In this document: positions 25,338 through 34,446 of the stretch, piece after piece
Numbering within the stretch: the first letter of the stretch is position 1
Layout of the letters: the number at the start of each line of letters is the position of its first letter
Assembly: GCF_001612765.1 (NCBI RefSeq)
Contig: NZ_BDBB01000027.1
Coordinates: 50,084 to 114,083 of the forward strand
Reading direction: 5' to 3'
Origin: Nocardia arthritidis NBRC 100137
GTDB lineage: Bacteria > Actinomycetota > Actinomycetes > Mycobacteriales > Mycobacteriaceae
DNA: 64,000 bases
Program-made: the position numbers and the translations under genes
Notes under the pieces: generated by a model
What the model was told of the DNA's origin: nothing
Seen by the model: only the letters and a program-made list of their open reading frames with translations
Databases searched by the model: none

Positions 25338-25713
25338 GACGAGTCACCTACTTACTTTGCTGCGGTGATTTCACTGATTACAAGATTACGTCGCAAACGG
25401 GTCATCGGAGTTCCGCTGTACGCGAACGAGGGTCCGATTGCTTCGTTCCGCACCTTTCGGGGTATTTATTGATTCGAAACGTCGACCGCGGGGGTAACCG
25501 CGCGACTTTTCGGGAAGGCCGGTACGGTAGCGGCGCCGGTTGCCGCCGAGCGGCCGGGCGATGATCATGAAAGGCCCCCCGAGATGCAAGATCCCGGGGC
25601 ACAATTGGGATGCTGAGCATGGGTAACGTCCTCGCTACGGAGGCATCGCGGTCTGGTCTTTTTCGGGTACGGTGGTCTTGTTACTGGAGTGACAAGAGTG
25701 AAGAGTGGGCGAC
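25338..25713. other. Intergenic region, no gene supported
   Basis: About 376 bases between divergent genes, less GC-rich at the left end. Short open frames here show no recognisable protein and no convincing ribosome site. A short inverted repeat CTTGT/ACAAG lies just before the lipoprotein start. The region must hold promoters for both flanking genes. Confidence 0.5.
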
Positions 25714-27393
25714 ATGGACGTGTGGGGATCCCGCCGCTTTCGTGTTCGCGGCGCAATGGCACTCATGGGGGTGGCGGCGCTCGCGCTCGGGATCGGGTCG
25801 TGCGGGATACACGAGAAGCGGAACGAAGCCGAAGCGGTCGTGGAGCGCTTCACGGATCTGCTCGACGATCAGGACTACACCAAGGCGGCGGACCTGACGT
25901 CGTACCCCACCGCGGCCACGGCAACCCTCAAGCAAATGTTTACCGGGCTGCGGGGAGCGAAGGTCGACTACCGCAAGACCCAGTTCATCGGTCTGGACGC
26001 CCAGTCCGCGATCTTCAGCATGGACGTCGAGTGGAACTTCGGCGAGCGGAAGACCTGGAACTACAGCCTCGAGGGCAATGTGCGCAAGCTGGCCATCGGC
26101 TGGCGGATCTCCTGGGAGCCCGCGGTCGTGATGCCGCAGCTGACGCACAACCGGACGGTGCAGCTGGTGCGCACCTACCCGACGCCCCCGCCGCGGGTCA
26201 ACGACATCGCGGGCGCACCGCTGATGACCGAGCAGACCATCAACGTGGTCAAGCTCGATCCCGGCAAGATGCCCGACCCGGTCGCGTCGACCGACGCGCT
26301 GGCCAAGGCCATCGAGCCGGTCGCGCCGCTGATCACCGGCCCATCGCTGATGCAGCAACTGGCCACCTCGCAGGGCAAGCCGATCGTCGCGGTGAACCTG
26401 CGCGAGGGTGACTTCGAGATCCTGGAACCGCGGATGGCGCCGATTCCCGGCGTGGTGCTGGAGAAGCAGCCGCGGCTGATCTCCGCCGACCGCCGGGTCT
26501 GGTCGCCGATGCTCGACGCGCTGCGCAAGGTGCAGCAGGAAAGCCAGGAGGCGCATTCCGGCTGGGGGGTCCAGCTGTTCGAACAGGACGGGCGGTTCAT
26601 CACCCAGCTCGCCGGTCAGCAGGGTCCGCCGGGACCGGACATCGCGGGCACGATGGACCAGCGTTTGCAGCGTGCCGCCGAGGACGCGGTGGTCAGCGTG
26701 GCCACCCAGGCCTCGATCGTGGCGATCCAGCCGTCCACCGGGGCGGTGGTGGCGGCAGCGCAGAACAGCCAGGCCAGTGAGCACGGCTCGGTGGCATTCA
26801 CCGGGTTGTATCCGGTGGGCGGCAACATGGAGCTGTTCCGCGCCGTCGCGGCCTCGGCGAAGGGGAAGGCGCCACAGGACGTCTCGGTACAGGACGCGGC
26901 CGAGGCGGCGACCGCGCTCGGCGTCGGCATCGACTTCAAGGTGCCCGGCCTCGACGAGGTGACCGGCCGTTTGGCCGTCGCGGGACGCAGTGCCGAGCAG
27001 GTGGTGCAAGGCGGCGGTTCGGACGCCGTGCTGGCCAGCCCGTTCGGCATGGCCATCGCCGCGGCCGCGATCGTGCGCGGAGCGGTGCCGCCGCCGATGA
27101 TCGAGGCCGGGCGCCCGAGCACAACCGATGCCCCGCTCGACCCGCTGCCGCCGCAGACCGCCGACCGGCTGCGCGTCATGCTGCGCGACGCCACCAACGC
27201 GCCGGAGCTGGCCGCCGTGCGCCGCTACCGAGACGTCGACGCGTTCGCCGTGACCGCGGGCCCGGACGGGTGGCTCATCGGGGCGATGGGCGATCTGGTC
27301 TTCGCGATCCATATCAACGATGTGGACAGCCAGGACGCGACCGCGCGGATGGCGGCCAGGATGCTGCAGGCGCTGGCGACGCCGGAGCCGTGA
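25714..27393 (+). CDS. Penicillin-binding lipoprotein homologue lacking catalytic motifs
   Basis: A 559-residue lipoprotein: hydrophobic signal, then a lipobox ending in Cys (GIGSC) near residue 30. The next region is an NTF2-like MecA_N domain (AEAVVERFTDLLDDQDYTKA), then a class B PBP dimerisation part, then a transpeptidase-like domain. It parallels mycobacterial Rv2864c. However, the SxxK motif, LYPPGSTFK in active homologues, reads LYPVGGNMELF. The stretch holding SxN is missing (only about 50 residues separate the SxxK site from VPGLDEVTG), and KTG is replaced near TAGPDGWLIG. It should not cross-link peptidoglycan; a scaffolding or sensing role is inferred. ATG at 25714; a GTG three codons earlier is possible. 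Confidence 0.85.
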   Translation: MDVWGSRRFRVRGAMALMGVAALALGIGSCGIHEKRNEAEAVVERFTDLLDDQDYTKAADLTSYPTAATATLKQMFTGLRGAKVDYRKTQFIGLDAQSAIFSMDVEWNFGERKTWNYSLEGNVRKLAIGWRISWEPAVVMPQLTHNRTVQLVRTYPTPPPRVNDIAGAPLMTEQTINVVKLDPGKMPDPVASTDALAKAIEPVAPLITGPSLMQQLATSQGKPIVAVNLREGDFEILEPRMAPIPGVVLEKQPRLISADRRVWSPMLDALRKVQQESQEAHSGWGVQLFEQDGRFITQLAGQQGPPGPDIAGTMDQRLQRAAEDAVVSVATQASIVAIQPSTGAVVAAAQNSQASEHGSVAFTGLYPVGGNMELFRAVAASAKGKAPQDVSVQDAAEAATALGVGIDFKVPGLDEVTGRLAVAGRSAEQVVQGGGSDAVLASPFGMAIAAAAIVRGAVPPPMIEAGRPSTTDAPLDPLPPQTADRLRVMLRDATNAPELAAVRRYRDVDAFAVTAGPDGWLIGAMGDLVFAIHINDVDSQDATARMAARMLQALATPEP

Positions 27394-27804
27394 TCACCGC
27401 ACGGCTTTGTACACCGCGCGCCAGCCGAGCAGGAACACCGCGAGCACCACGCCGGCCACCAGCACGAAGCTGACCGCCGTGCCCTGACCACCGACCACGC
27501 GCAGCAGCATGCCCCCGATCAGGGTGCAAGCCCAGATCACGACGCCGGCGGGCCACAGGGCGGTGATGTCGCCCCGCGCGTCGCGCCACCTGAGCGCCAC
27601 GACGACGAGCCAGCCCACGATCAAACCGGTCGCGAACGGCCACACGGTGCGCAGCAGACCGGTGAGCACCGCCTCGTCGTGGCTGCGCCTGCCGATAGCG
27701 CAGAAGACGACGACGAGCAGCGCATCGACCACGAAGGGCAGCAGTTTCCTCACGCGGGCCAGCGTAACGGGGCTTTCGAAGAGCAGCGCCACGGCGGCGG
27801 TCAC
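27394..27804 (-). CDS. DUF3054 family membrane protein
   Basis: A 136-residue protein with four predicted membrane helices (FVVDALLVVVFCAIGRR, ATGLIVGWLVVVALRW, PAGVVIWACTLIGGMLLR, FVLVAGVVLAVFLLGW) and the GRRSHDE motif typical of DUF3054. Function unknown. The GTG start overlaps the preceding stop codon as GTGA, so translation is coupled to the flippase-like gene. Its own stop codon abuts that of the convergent lipoprotein gene with no spacer. Confidence 0.82.
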   Translation of the reverse strand: MTAAVALLFESPVTLARVRKLLPFVVDALLVVVFCAIGRRSHDEAVLTGLLRTVWPFATGLIVGWLVVVALRWRDARGDITALWPAGVVIWACTLIGGMLLRVVGGQGTAVSFVLVAGVVLAVFLLGWRAVYKAVR

Positions 27805-28889
27805 AGCCGGCGCTGCTCGAATTCCTTCTCGAACTCTTCGTCGTCGGCCTGCCGGGTGCGGAACAGGAACCCGAACACGATCCAGCCGACGATCGCGACC
27901 AGGACGAAACTCACCATCCGATAGACGAACGCCGCGGCGACCGCCTGCGCGGCGGGCAGGCCCGCGGCGGCGGTGAGACCGTAGATCAGCGTCGCGTCGA
28001 CGTAGACGATGCCGCCCGGCGCGAACGGGATGGACCCCACCGCCTTGCCGACGGCGAACGCGAGCAACAGACCGGCGATGCGCGGATCGGCGCCGACCGC
28101 GTAACAGGCCGCACCGAGGCAGGCGACGTCGGCGAAACGATGCATCAGCGCCCAGAGCGCCACCAACAGGCCGTCGCGCTTGCCGAGGTCAACCGATTCC
28201 AGTTGGCCGAGCACGTCCGCGATCTTGTCCGCCCCCTGCCCCGGTGGCCGTTTGCGCGCCCGGTTGACCAATGCGAGCAGTCTGCGCGCCAGCGCCTCGA
28301 GCGAACCGGGATCACGCGAGATGTGATTGCCCGCCCACACCAGCGCGACGACGGCGGCCAGCGAGAGGATCAGGTTCAGCGGACCCACTCGCCCGCCCGA
28401 CAGCAGCGTGCCGCCGACCCCGAGCAGCGCCAGGCCCACTGTCGCGACCACGCCGGAGAACACCAGCTGCCACGAGGCGACGATCGGACTGGCGCCCCAG
28501 CGCCTGGTCTGTCGGTAGGTGAACGCGGTGGAGAATACCTGGCCCGCGGGCAAGGTCACCGACATCGCCGTCGCACCATAGACCACCGCGACGGATTTCC
28601 GCTGACTCACCGCGACGCCGCCCGCGTTGAGCAGCTGTTTCTGCACCCTGGCGAAGCCGCTCATCGACACGGCCTGCAGCCAGATCGAGCCGGCCAGCCA
28701 ACCCCAGTGGATCTCGGTGAGTTTGCGCCAGGACTCGTGCAGGCGCGGCCAGAGGTACACGCCCTCGGCGATCAGCAGGGCAAGCAGGGCCGCGCCGAGC
28801 ACCCACTTCAGCCAGCGGAATCTGCCACGGCGGGAACCCGCCGTGGGCGGCGGCGCAGGATCGCCTGCCAGTTCCCCGTCGGCCGTCAC
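27801..28889 (-). CDS. Flippase-like membrane protein (UPF0104/YbhN)
   Basis: A 362-residue integral membrane protein of the lysylphosphatidylglycerol-synthase transmembrane / YbhN family, with about eight helices. Family stretches include LPAGQVFSTAFTYRQTRRWG, AFAVGKAVGSIPFAPGGIVY and the PGGIG-like motif before helix 7. Such proteins are thought to move or handle lipids or lipid-linked sugars across the membrane. The C-terminus is charged (DDEEFEKEFEQRR). The GTG start lies 4 bases after the cyclase stop, so it belongs to a cyclase – flippase-like – DUF3054 operon. A related membrane protein precedes mmpL3 in mycobacteria, as I recall. Confidence 0.82.
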   Translation of the reverse strand: MTADGELAGDPAPPPTAGSRRGRFRWLKWVLGAALLALLIAEGVYLWPRLHESWRKLTEIHWGWLAGSIWLQAVSMSGFARVQKQLLNAGGVAVSQRKSVAVVYGATAMSVTLPAGQVFSTAFTYRQTRRWGASPIVASWQLVFSGVVATVGLALLGVGGTLLSGGRVGPLNLILSLAAVVALVWAGNHISRDPGSLEALARRLLALVNRARKRPPGQGADKIADVLGQLESVDLGKRDGLLVALWALMHRFADVACLGAACYAVGADPRIAGLLLAFAVGKAVGSIPFAPGGIVYVDATLIYGLTAAAGLPAAQAVAAAFVYRMVSFVLVAIVGWIVFGFLFRTRQADDEEFEKEFEQRRL

Positions 28890-28893
28890 GCGG

Positions 28894-30447
28894 TCAGCCT
28901 AACGAACGCGCCGTTTCGGCATCGGCATCGTCGGGCGCGTCGGCCTGTTCTCGTGGCCAGGCCAGCAGCGTTTTCCTGCGTCTGCCGCGCAGCTGCACCT
29001 CGTCGCCGGTTTCCCACTGGTCCTGCTCGCTTTCCTCGGCGAAATACAGCGCGCTGCCCGAGGCCAGCGTCCGGCCGGGACGTTCTTTGGCCAGCTCGGT
29101 GAGCCGGGATGCCTCATTGACCGGATCACCGATCACCGTGTACTCGAAGCGGTTGGCCGCGCCGATGTTCCCCGCGACGGCCAAGCCCGCCGAAACACCG
29201 ATACCGATGTCGAGGCCGGGGACTTCCCGGAGGGTTTCGCGCAGTTCGCGTGCGGCGGCGAGCGCGGCGGTCGGCGCGTCCGGGCGGTCGAGCGGTGCGC
29301 CGAAGATGGCCAGCGCCGCGTCGCCGACGAATTTGTTCACGAAGCCGTGGTGGCGGTGGATCACATCGACCACGATGCGGAAGAACTCGTTGAGCAGGCT
29401 GACCACCTCGGTGGGCGGCCGCTCGGCCGCGGCGGCGGTTGAGCCGACCATGTCGACGAACAGCACTGCGACGAAGCGGGTCTCGCCGCCGAGTTCGGTG
29501 CCGTAGTCCAGCGCCCGCTGCGCCACCTCCTCGCCGACGTGCTGACCGAACAGTTCCTGGAGCTGGCGACGCTTGGCGGCCTCCTCCATCATCCGGTTGA
29601 AGCCCACCTGCAGCAGCCCGATCTCGCTGCCGTCGAAGACCTCGACCTGCACGTCGCGCGCCCCGGCCTGTACCCGATCGATGGCTTGGCTGAGCTGGCG
29701 CACCGGGTCGGAGATGCTCGAACCGGTGAGCATGGACAGCGCGAGCGCCTGCATGATCACCACGCCGCACAGCAGCAGGATGGAGATGGCCAGCGACTGC
29801 GCGGAGAACTTCACCTCCGAGGAGATCTGGGTGACGCACAGCAGCACGATCGCGATGGTGGGCGCGAAGGTGCCCATGCCCCAGGTCATCGCCATCCTGG
29901 TGCCGACGCCCGGGGTCAGGGTGTGGTCGAAGGTGCCCTCGGTCAGCGCCTGGGCCGCGACCGGGCGCAGAATGCGTTCGCCCAGCATGTAGGTGAAACC
30001 GAACACGATGGTCGCGGCCATGCACTCGGTGATGATGACCGCGCCTGCCAGCGCGGGAGTGTCCTTGATGATCAGCGTGGCCAGCACGGCGCCGCCGATC
30101 AGCCACAGCGCGAGATGCAGGATCGCCTGGCGCAGCGGTGCGTGCAGCGCGGCCATCTGCTCTTGACGGCTGGGCGGTCCGCCGCGCATCTGCCAGCGCA
30201 TCACCGGACGCAGCATCAACGCGGAGGCGGCCATGCTGAGCAGGCCGCCCGCCACGAAGACCACGGCCGGGATCAGCAGGCCGGTGCGCCTGGCGCCGGA
30301 GGGCTCGCCCTCGGGGACGGGTAGCCCGTACTGGATGAACGCCCACACCAGAACCGCGCCGAAAGCGTTCGCCAGCAGCATCGATGTCAGGTACAGCGGC
30401 CAGCGCGTTCGCATGGTCTGTTTGACCGCTTCCAGAGGCGCTGACAC
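28894..30447 (-). CDS. Membrane class III adenylate/guanylate cyclase with HAMP
   Basis: A protein of about 517 residues: six predicted membrane helices, a HAMP linker (ISDPVRQLSQAIDRVQAGAR) and a C-terminal class III cyclase domain. Metal-binding aspartates are in VLFVDMVGSTA and NKFVGDAALAIFG, and the lower part RFEYTVIGDPVNEASRL contains the substrate Asp and the transition-state Asn-x3-Arg pair. All catalytic residues are present, and the Lys/Asp pattern favours ATP. The layout matches mycobacterial Rv1318c-Rv1320c and Rv3645 cyclases, which answer membrane or lipid signals. The start is not clear: a GTG at 30447 is used, with a TTG at 30456 possible. Confidence 0.88.
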   Translation of the reverse strand: MSAPLEAVKQTMRTRWPLYLTSMLLANAFGAVLVWAFIQYGLPVPEGEPSGARRTGLLIPAVVFVAGGLLSMAASALMLRPVMRWQMRGGPPSRQEQMAALHAPLRQAILHLALWLIGGAVLATLIIKDTPALAGAVIITECMAATIVFGFTYMLGERILRPVAAQALTEGTFDHTLTPGVGTRMAMTWGMGTFAPTIAIVLLCVTQISSEVKFSAQSLAISILLLCGVVIMQALALSMLTGSSISDPVRQLSQAIDRVQAGARDVQVEVFDGSEIGLLQVGFNRMMEEAAKRRQLQELFGQHVGEEVAQRALDYGTELGGETRFVAVLFVDMVGSTAAAAERPPTEVVSLLNEFFRIVVDVIHRHHGFVNKFVGDAALAIFGAPLDRPDAPTAALAAARELRETLREVPGLDIGIGVSAGLAVAGNIGAANRFEYTVIGDPVNEASRLTELAKERPGRTLASGSALYFAEESEQDQWETGDEVQLRGRRRKTLLAWPREQADAPDDADAETARSLG

Positions 30448-30557
30448 GGGGTCCAATCTAGCGTTTCGATCATGTCGGCATATCCGCGGCGCTGCGCGGC
30501 GGTCGCGGCGCCGATGATCGCGGACAGGGTGCGGCCGAGCCGGTTAGGCTCACGGAG

Positions 30558-31853
30558 GTGACCGACCCGAAGCCAAGTCCAGAGCGGAAAATCACGCTGT
30601 CACGGCACGCCGCGGAGACGGTGCATCCGATCGTGCGGGTGTCGGCGGAGTGGGGCTGGCGGCTGCTGGTGCTGTTCGCGCTGGCGCTCGCGGCGGCGGC
30701 GATCGTGCAGAAACTGGCGACCGTGGTGATTCCGCTCGCCATCGCGCTGCTCGCGGCGGCCCTGCTCGCACCGCTGGTGGACTGGATGCAGCGCTTGGGC
30801 GTGCCGCGCGCGGTGGGCGTCTTCGTTGCGCTGGTCGGGTCGATCGGTGTGGTCGCGGGCATCATGACCTTCGTCGTCGAACAGTTCGTCGCCGGTGTGC
30901 CGGAGCTGTCGAACAAGTTCACCGACAGCATCCACCAGATCCAGGACTGGCTGATCAACGGCAGGCTGCATCTGAGCAACGAACAGATCCGCAACGTGGG
31001 CGACGCCGCCGTCAAGGCGATCCAGTCCAATCAGGACAGCCTGACCAGCGGGGCGCTCACCACCGCCACCGTCATCGGCGAGTTGCTGACCGGCACCTTC
31101 CTGACGCTGTTCATCCTCATCTTCTTCCTCTACGGCGGCGACCAGATCTGGGAATTCGTCACCAGGATCGTGCCCACCGACCACCGTGAGCGGGTCCGCA
31201 CCGCCGGGCAGCTCGGGTTCGGCACGCTGGTCGGATTCGTCCGCGCGACCGTCGTGGTCGCCGCGGTGGACGCCATCGGCATCGGCGCCGGGCTGGCCAT
31301 TCTCGGGGTGCCCTTGGCGCTCCCGCTGGCCTCGCTGGTATTCATCGGCGCGTTCATCCCGATCATCGGCGCGTTCCTGGCCGGGTTCATCGCGGTGTTC
31401 ATCGCGTTGGTAACCAAAGGGCTGGTCACCGCACTGATCGTGCTCGGCATCATCATCGCGGTGATGCAGCTCGAGGGTCACGTGCTGCAACCGCTGCTGC
31501 TCGGGCGGGCGGTGAGCATTCATCCGCTGGCCGTGGTGCTGGCGATCACGGCGGGCGTGGTGATCGGCGGGATCGCGGGAGGTCTGCTCGCGGTGCCGTT
31601 CGTCGCGGTGATGAACACCGCGATCCGGTCGTTGCTCGAGGGACCGGAGGAGCTGTACGAGGAACTACAGACCGGCCGCGACCATCGGCCGCTGTATCAA
31701 GCCGAACCCGATCACCCCGATCCCGGCCGGTTCGACGTGGCGGCGACGCTCATGGAGGCGACCCGGAGGCGGGCGGAGGCGATGAAGGCGGCACAGCAGA
31801 AGGCGGATTCCGATGATGTCGGGCAAGCCGGCGACGGCACGGCGCAGGCCTGA
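30558..31853 (+). CDS. AI-2E family permease
   Basis: A 431-residue membrane protein of the AI-2E/PerM/YhhQ exporter-like family, with about eight helices. Two N-terminal helices (LATVVIPLAIALLAAALLA) are followed by an amphipathic outside region, then the family core GFVRATVVVAAVDAIGIG, FIGAFIPIIGAFLAGFIAV and VMQLEGHVLQPLLLGRAVSI. The name is historical; many members export other substrates or Na+/Li+. The C-terminal 70 residues are charged and cytoplasmic. GTG start with GGAG just upstream. The 3' end overlaps the sensor kinase gene by 41 bases, suggesting one transcript. Confidence 0.85.
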   Translation: MTDPKPSPERKITLSRHAAETVHPIVRVSAEWGWRLLVLFALALAAAAIVQKLATVVIPLAIALLAAALLAPLVDWMQRLGVPRAVGVFVALVGSIGVVAGIMTFVVEQFVAGVPELSNKFTDSIHQIQDWLINGRLHLSNEQIRNVGDAAVKAIQSNQDSLTSGALTTATVIGELLTGTFLTLFILIFFLYGGDQIWEFVTRIVPTDHRERVRTAGQLGFGTLVGFVRATVVVAAVDAIGIGAGLAILGVPLALPLASLVFIGAFIPIIGAFLAGFIAVFIALVTKGLVTALIVLGIIIAVMQLEGHVLQPLLLGRAVSIHPLAVVLAITAGVVIGGIAGGLLAVPFVAVMNTAIRSLLEGPEELYEELQTGRDHRPLYQAEPDHPDPGRFDVAATLMEATRRRAEAMKAAQQKADSDDVGQAGDGTAQA

Positions 31854-33006
31854 GCCGCGCTCGGCCGACGTGGCGACCACACCGCTGTGGCGGGCCGCGC
31901 AGGCGCTGCGGCTGGTCACGCTGCTGTACGCGGTCGGACAGCAGATCGCCTCGGCACCGTACTACACGAATCAGCGGTTGAGCTGGGTGCTCGTCGCCCT
32001 GATGGCGGTGTGGTCGGGTGCTTCGGCGATCATGTTGTCGCAGTGGCATTTTCCCGAGGTGGCTCGGCTGCGCGTCTGGGTGGTGATCGGCGACCACGTG
32101 GTCGTGATCGGGCTGATGGCCGCCACCCGCCTGGTCGCCGATTACGGCTGGTATCACGGACATCAGACGTTGCCGACCACGCTGTGGGCGACCAACGCCG
32201 TGATCGGGGCGGCGATCCTGCGCGGCCCGTTCGCAGGCGTGCTGTCCGGAGCGTTGATCGCCGCGGTGGCACTGACGGTGCGCGACCAGTGGGGTGAGGA
32301 CGTGTGGACGGACGCGACGGTGCCGGTGCTCGTCTCGGTGGGCCTCGCGCTCGGTTTGGCCGCCAATACCGCCCGCCGCGCCCAGGATCAGCTGGAGCGA
32401 GCGGTGCGCCTGACCGCGGCGGCCGAGGAGCGCGAACGGCTCTCCCGCGAGGTGCACGACGGGGTGTTGCAAGTACTCAGCTACATCAAGCGCCGCGGCA
32501 GCGAGATCGGCGGGCCCACGGAGGAATTGGCGTTGCGAGCCGGTGAGCAGGAGGTGGCGCTGCGCGTGCTGATCACCGAGCAGGCCGATCACCGGGACGC
32601 GGGGGGCTCCGAGGTCGACCTGCGGCCCCTGCTGACCGCGCAATCAACCCCCACGGTATCGGTGTCCACGCCCGGCGAGCCGGTGCGGGTCGGCCGCTGG
32701 ATGGCGAACGAGATCGCCTCGGCCGTCGCCACGGCGCTGTCCAATGTGGAACTACACGCGGGGCCGGATGCGAGAGCATATGTCCTACTGGAGGACACCG
32801 GCGACGAACTGGTGATCAGTGTGCGCGACGATGGCGTCGGCATCCCGCCGGGCCGGCTGGCCGAGGCGGAAGCCGAAGGGCGCATGGGGGTCTCCCGATC
32901 GATCGTCGGCCGGATCGCGGCCCTGGGCGGCAGCGCGGACCTGCTCACCGAGATCGACGGCGGGGTCGGGTTCGGCACCGAATGGGAATTCCGGGTGCCC
33001 AGATGA
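31813..33006 (+). CDS. Two-component sensor kinase, MacS-like
   Basis: A 397-residue histidine kinase. Five or six membrane helices fill residues 25-190, followed by the dimerisation helix with the phosphorylated His in RLSREVHDGVLQVLSYIKRR and an ATPase domain with NVELHAG, DDGVGIPP and GMGVSRSI-type (RMGVSRSIVGRI) nucleotide motifs. The HisKA_3 type His pairs with NarL/LuxR response regulators, one of which follows 19 bases later. It resembles the MacS group of actinobacteria. The signal sensed is unknown. The ATG at 31813 overlaps the permease gene; a start inside the overlap cannot be excluded. Confidence 0.85.
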   Translation: MMSGKPATARRRPEPRSADVATTPLWRAAQALRLVTLLYAVGQQIASAPYYTNQRLSWVLVALMAVWSGASAIMLSQWHFPEVARLRVWVVIGDHVVVIGLMAATRLVADYGWYHGHQTLPTTLWATNAVIGAAILRGPFAGVLSGALIAAVALTVRDQWGEDVWTDATVPVLVSVGLALGLAANTARRAQDQLERAVRLTAAAEERERLSREVHDGVLQVLSYIKRRGSEIGGPTEELALRAGEQEVALRVLITEQADHRDAGGSEVDLRPLLTAQSTPTVSVSTPGEPVRVGRWMANEIASAVATALSNVELHAGPDARAYVLLEDTGDELVISVRDDGVGIPPGRLAEAEAEGRMGVSRSIVGRIAALGGSADLLTEIDGGVGFGTEWEFRVPR

Positions 33007-33025
33007 GCGACGACGGGAGGCACGG

Positions 33026-33691
33026 ATGACGGACCAGGCGGCCGAGTCCATTTCGGTGATGGTGGTGGACGACCACCCGATGTGGCGTGACGGCGTCTCC
33101 CGCGATCTCACCGAGGCCGGATTCCTGGTGACGGCCACGGCCGACGGTGTCGCCGCGGCGGGCAGGCGCGCCGCGGCGGTGCGCCCGGACGTGGTGCTTA
33201 TGGACATGCAGCTGCCCGACGGCAACGGGGCGCAGGCCACCGCCGAGGTGCTGCGGGTGTCGCCGCAGAGCCGGGTGCTGGTGCTCTCGGCCTCGGCCGA
33301 GCGCGACGACGTACTCGACGCGATCAAGGCGGGCGCCTCGGGATACCTGGTGAAAAGCGCGTCGGCGGCCGAACTCATCGACGCCGTGCGCGCCACCGCG
33401 GCCGGTCAAGCGGTGTTCACTCCCGGGCTGGCCGGGCTGGTGCTCGGCGAATACCGGCGGATGGCGACCGCGCCCGCGCAGCCGGACGAGCCACACCGGC
33501 CCGCGCTCACCGAGCGGGAGACCGAGGTGCTGCGGATGGTGGCGAAAGGGTTGTCCGCCAAGCAGATAGCGACGCGACTGGGACTGAGCCATCGCACCGT
33601 GGAGAACCACGTGCAGGCGACGCTGCGAAAATTGCAGCTGGCGAACCGGGTCGAGTTGACCCGCTACGCCATCGAACAGGGGCTCGAGTAG
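33026..33691 (+). CDS. NarL/LuxR-type response regulator, MacR-like
   Basis: A 221-residue response regulator. The receiver domain has the acidic pair in VVDDHPMWRDG, the phosphoacceptor Asp in DVVLMDMQLPDG, Ser in VLSASAERDD and Lys in SGYLVKSAS. The C-terminal LuxR helix-turn-helix reads LTEREVLRMVA-like (LTERETEVLRMVAKGLSAKQ) then IATRLGLSHRTVENHV. GGGAGG precedes the ATG at 33026. It forms a pair with the kinase gene directly upstream. A 7-bp palindrome lies 18 bases past its stop, before the DUF1707 gene. Confidence 0.93.
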   Translation: MTDQAAESISVMVVDDHPMWRDGVSRDLTEAGFLVTATADGVAAAGRRAAAVRPDVVLMDMQLPDGNGAQATAEVLRVSPQSRVLVLSASAERDDVLDAIKAGASGYLVKSASAAELIDAVRATAAGQAVFTPGLAGLVLGEYRRMATAPAQPDEPHRPALTERETEVLRMVAKGLSAKQIATRLGLSHRTVENHVQATLRKLQLANRVELTRYAIEQGLE

Positions 33692-33709
33692 GCCCGGCAC
33701 CCCCCCCGA

Positions 33710-33727
33710 ATCAGGGATCGCCCTGAT
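33710..33727. promoter_or_regulatory. Palindrome between response regulator and DUF1707 genes
   Basis: ATCAGGG, the tetranucleotide ATCG and CCCTGAT form a perfect 7-bp inverted repeat, directly after a run of C. It lies 36 bases before the DUF1707 ATG. It could be a terminator for the two-component genes or a response-regulator site controlling the next gene. Confidence 0.45.
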
Positions 33728-33762
33728 GCGGCGGTGGCCGCGCGCTCGGTAACCTCGATCAC

Positions 33763-34446
33763 ATGGGTGGGCCCGAATCGGTATCGAAGGCGGTCGGCTC
33801 CGGCGGCGCGGTGGGCGACCGGGAACTGCGCGTGTCGGACGCCGAGCGGGAACACGTCGGTCAACTGTTGCAGCGCGCCGTCGGCCTCGGCATGCTCTCG
33901 CTCGGCGAATTCACCGAGCGGATGGACACGGCTCTGGCCGCCAGGACGCGCGGCGAGTTGAACGCCGTCCTCATCGATCTGCCCGGTGTGCGCCTGGTCG
34001 GACAGCCCGCCGCGGCGCCGTCGACGTTCGTGAACACCTCGCCCGCGTTCGCCAGGCAGGCCCCCGGCCCGAATGCCACGGGCAACGTGATCCGTTCGCG
34101 GTTGTCCGGGGTGAACCGCCGCGGCTCGTGGCAGGTGCCGCCCACGCTGCATCTGAACAACTGGCTGTCCGGGGTCACCTTGGACTTCACCGCGGCGATC
34201 ATGTCGACCCAAGTGGTCGAACTGCGTGTCGACGACTTCTTCGGCTCGATCACCCTGATCGTGCCCGCGGAGGCCACCGTCGACCTGAACGGTCTGGAGC
34301 TGATCGGTTCCAGCGTGAACAACAAGGTCCGCACCGGCCCGCCGATCGGCCCGCTGCATCTGGTGGTGCACGGAAAAATGCGATTCGGATCGGTCACCGC
34401 GAAGCATCCACTCATCGCGCAGTGGCGGCGGTTGATGGGTCGCTGA
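33763..34446 (+). CDS. DUF1707 domain protein
   Basis: A 227-residue protein with the DUF1707 domain at residues 20-75: LRVSDAEREHVGQLLQRAVG followed by LGMLSLGEFTERMDTALAAR and RGELNAVLIDLP. This small helical domain is common in actinobacteria and often found on membrane or regulatory proteins. After a disordered link the C-terminal 100 residues form a beta-rich domain resembling cell-wall-active antibiotics response proteins (VVELRVDDFFGSITLIVPAE). No membrane helix is seen. It may be a target of the upstream two-component system. ATG at 33763. Confidence 0.8.
   Translation: MGGPESVSKAVGSGGAVGDRELRVSDAEREHVGQLLQRAVGLGMLSLGEFTERMDTALAARTRGELNAVLIDLPGVRLVGQPAAAPSTFVNTSPAFARQAPGPNATGNVIRSRLSGVNRRGSWQVPPTLHLNNWLSGVTLDFTAAIMSTQVVELRVDDFFGSITLIVPAEATVDLNGLELIGSSVNNKVRTGPPIGPLHLVVHGKMRFGSVTAKHPLIAQWRRLMGR

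Noticed and set aside
25402..25620. Small open frames in the gap before the PBP-like lipoprotein gene
   Set aside because: No ribosome site, no family and overlapping candidates in several frames; treated as intergenic.
33695..33730. 6C-type small RNA suggested by the C run beside a hairpin
   Set aside because: 6C RNAs have two hairpins with C-rich loops; here the C run is outside a single short stem.
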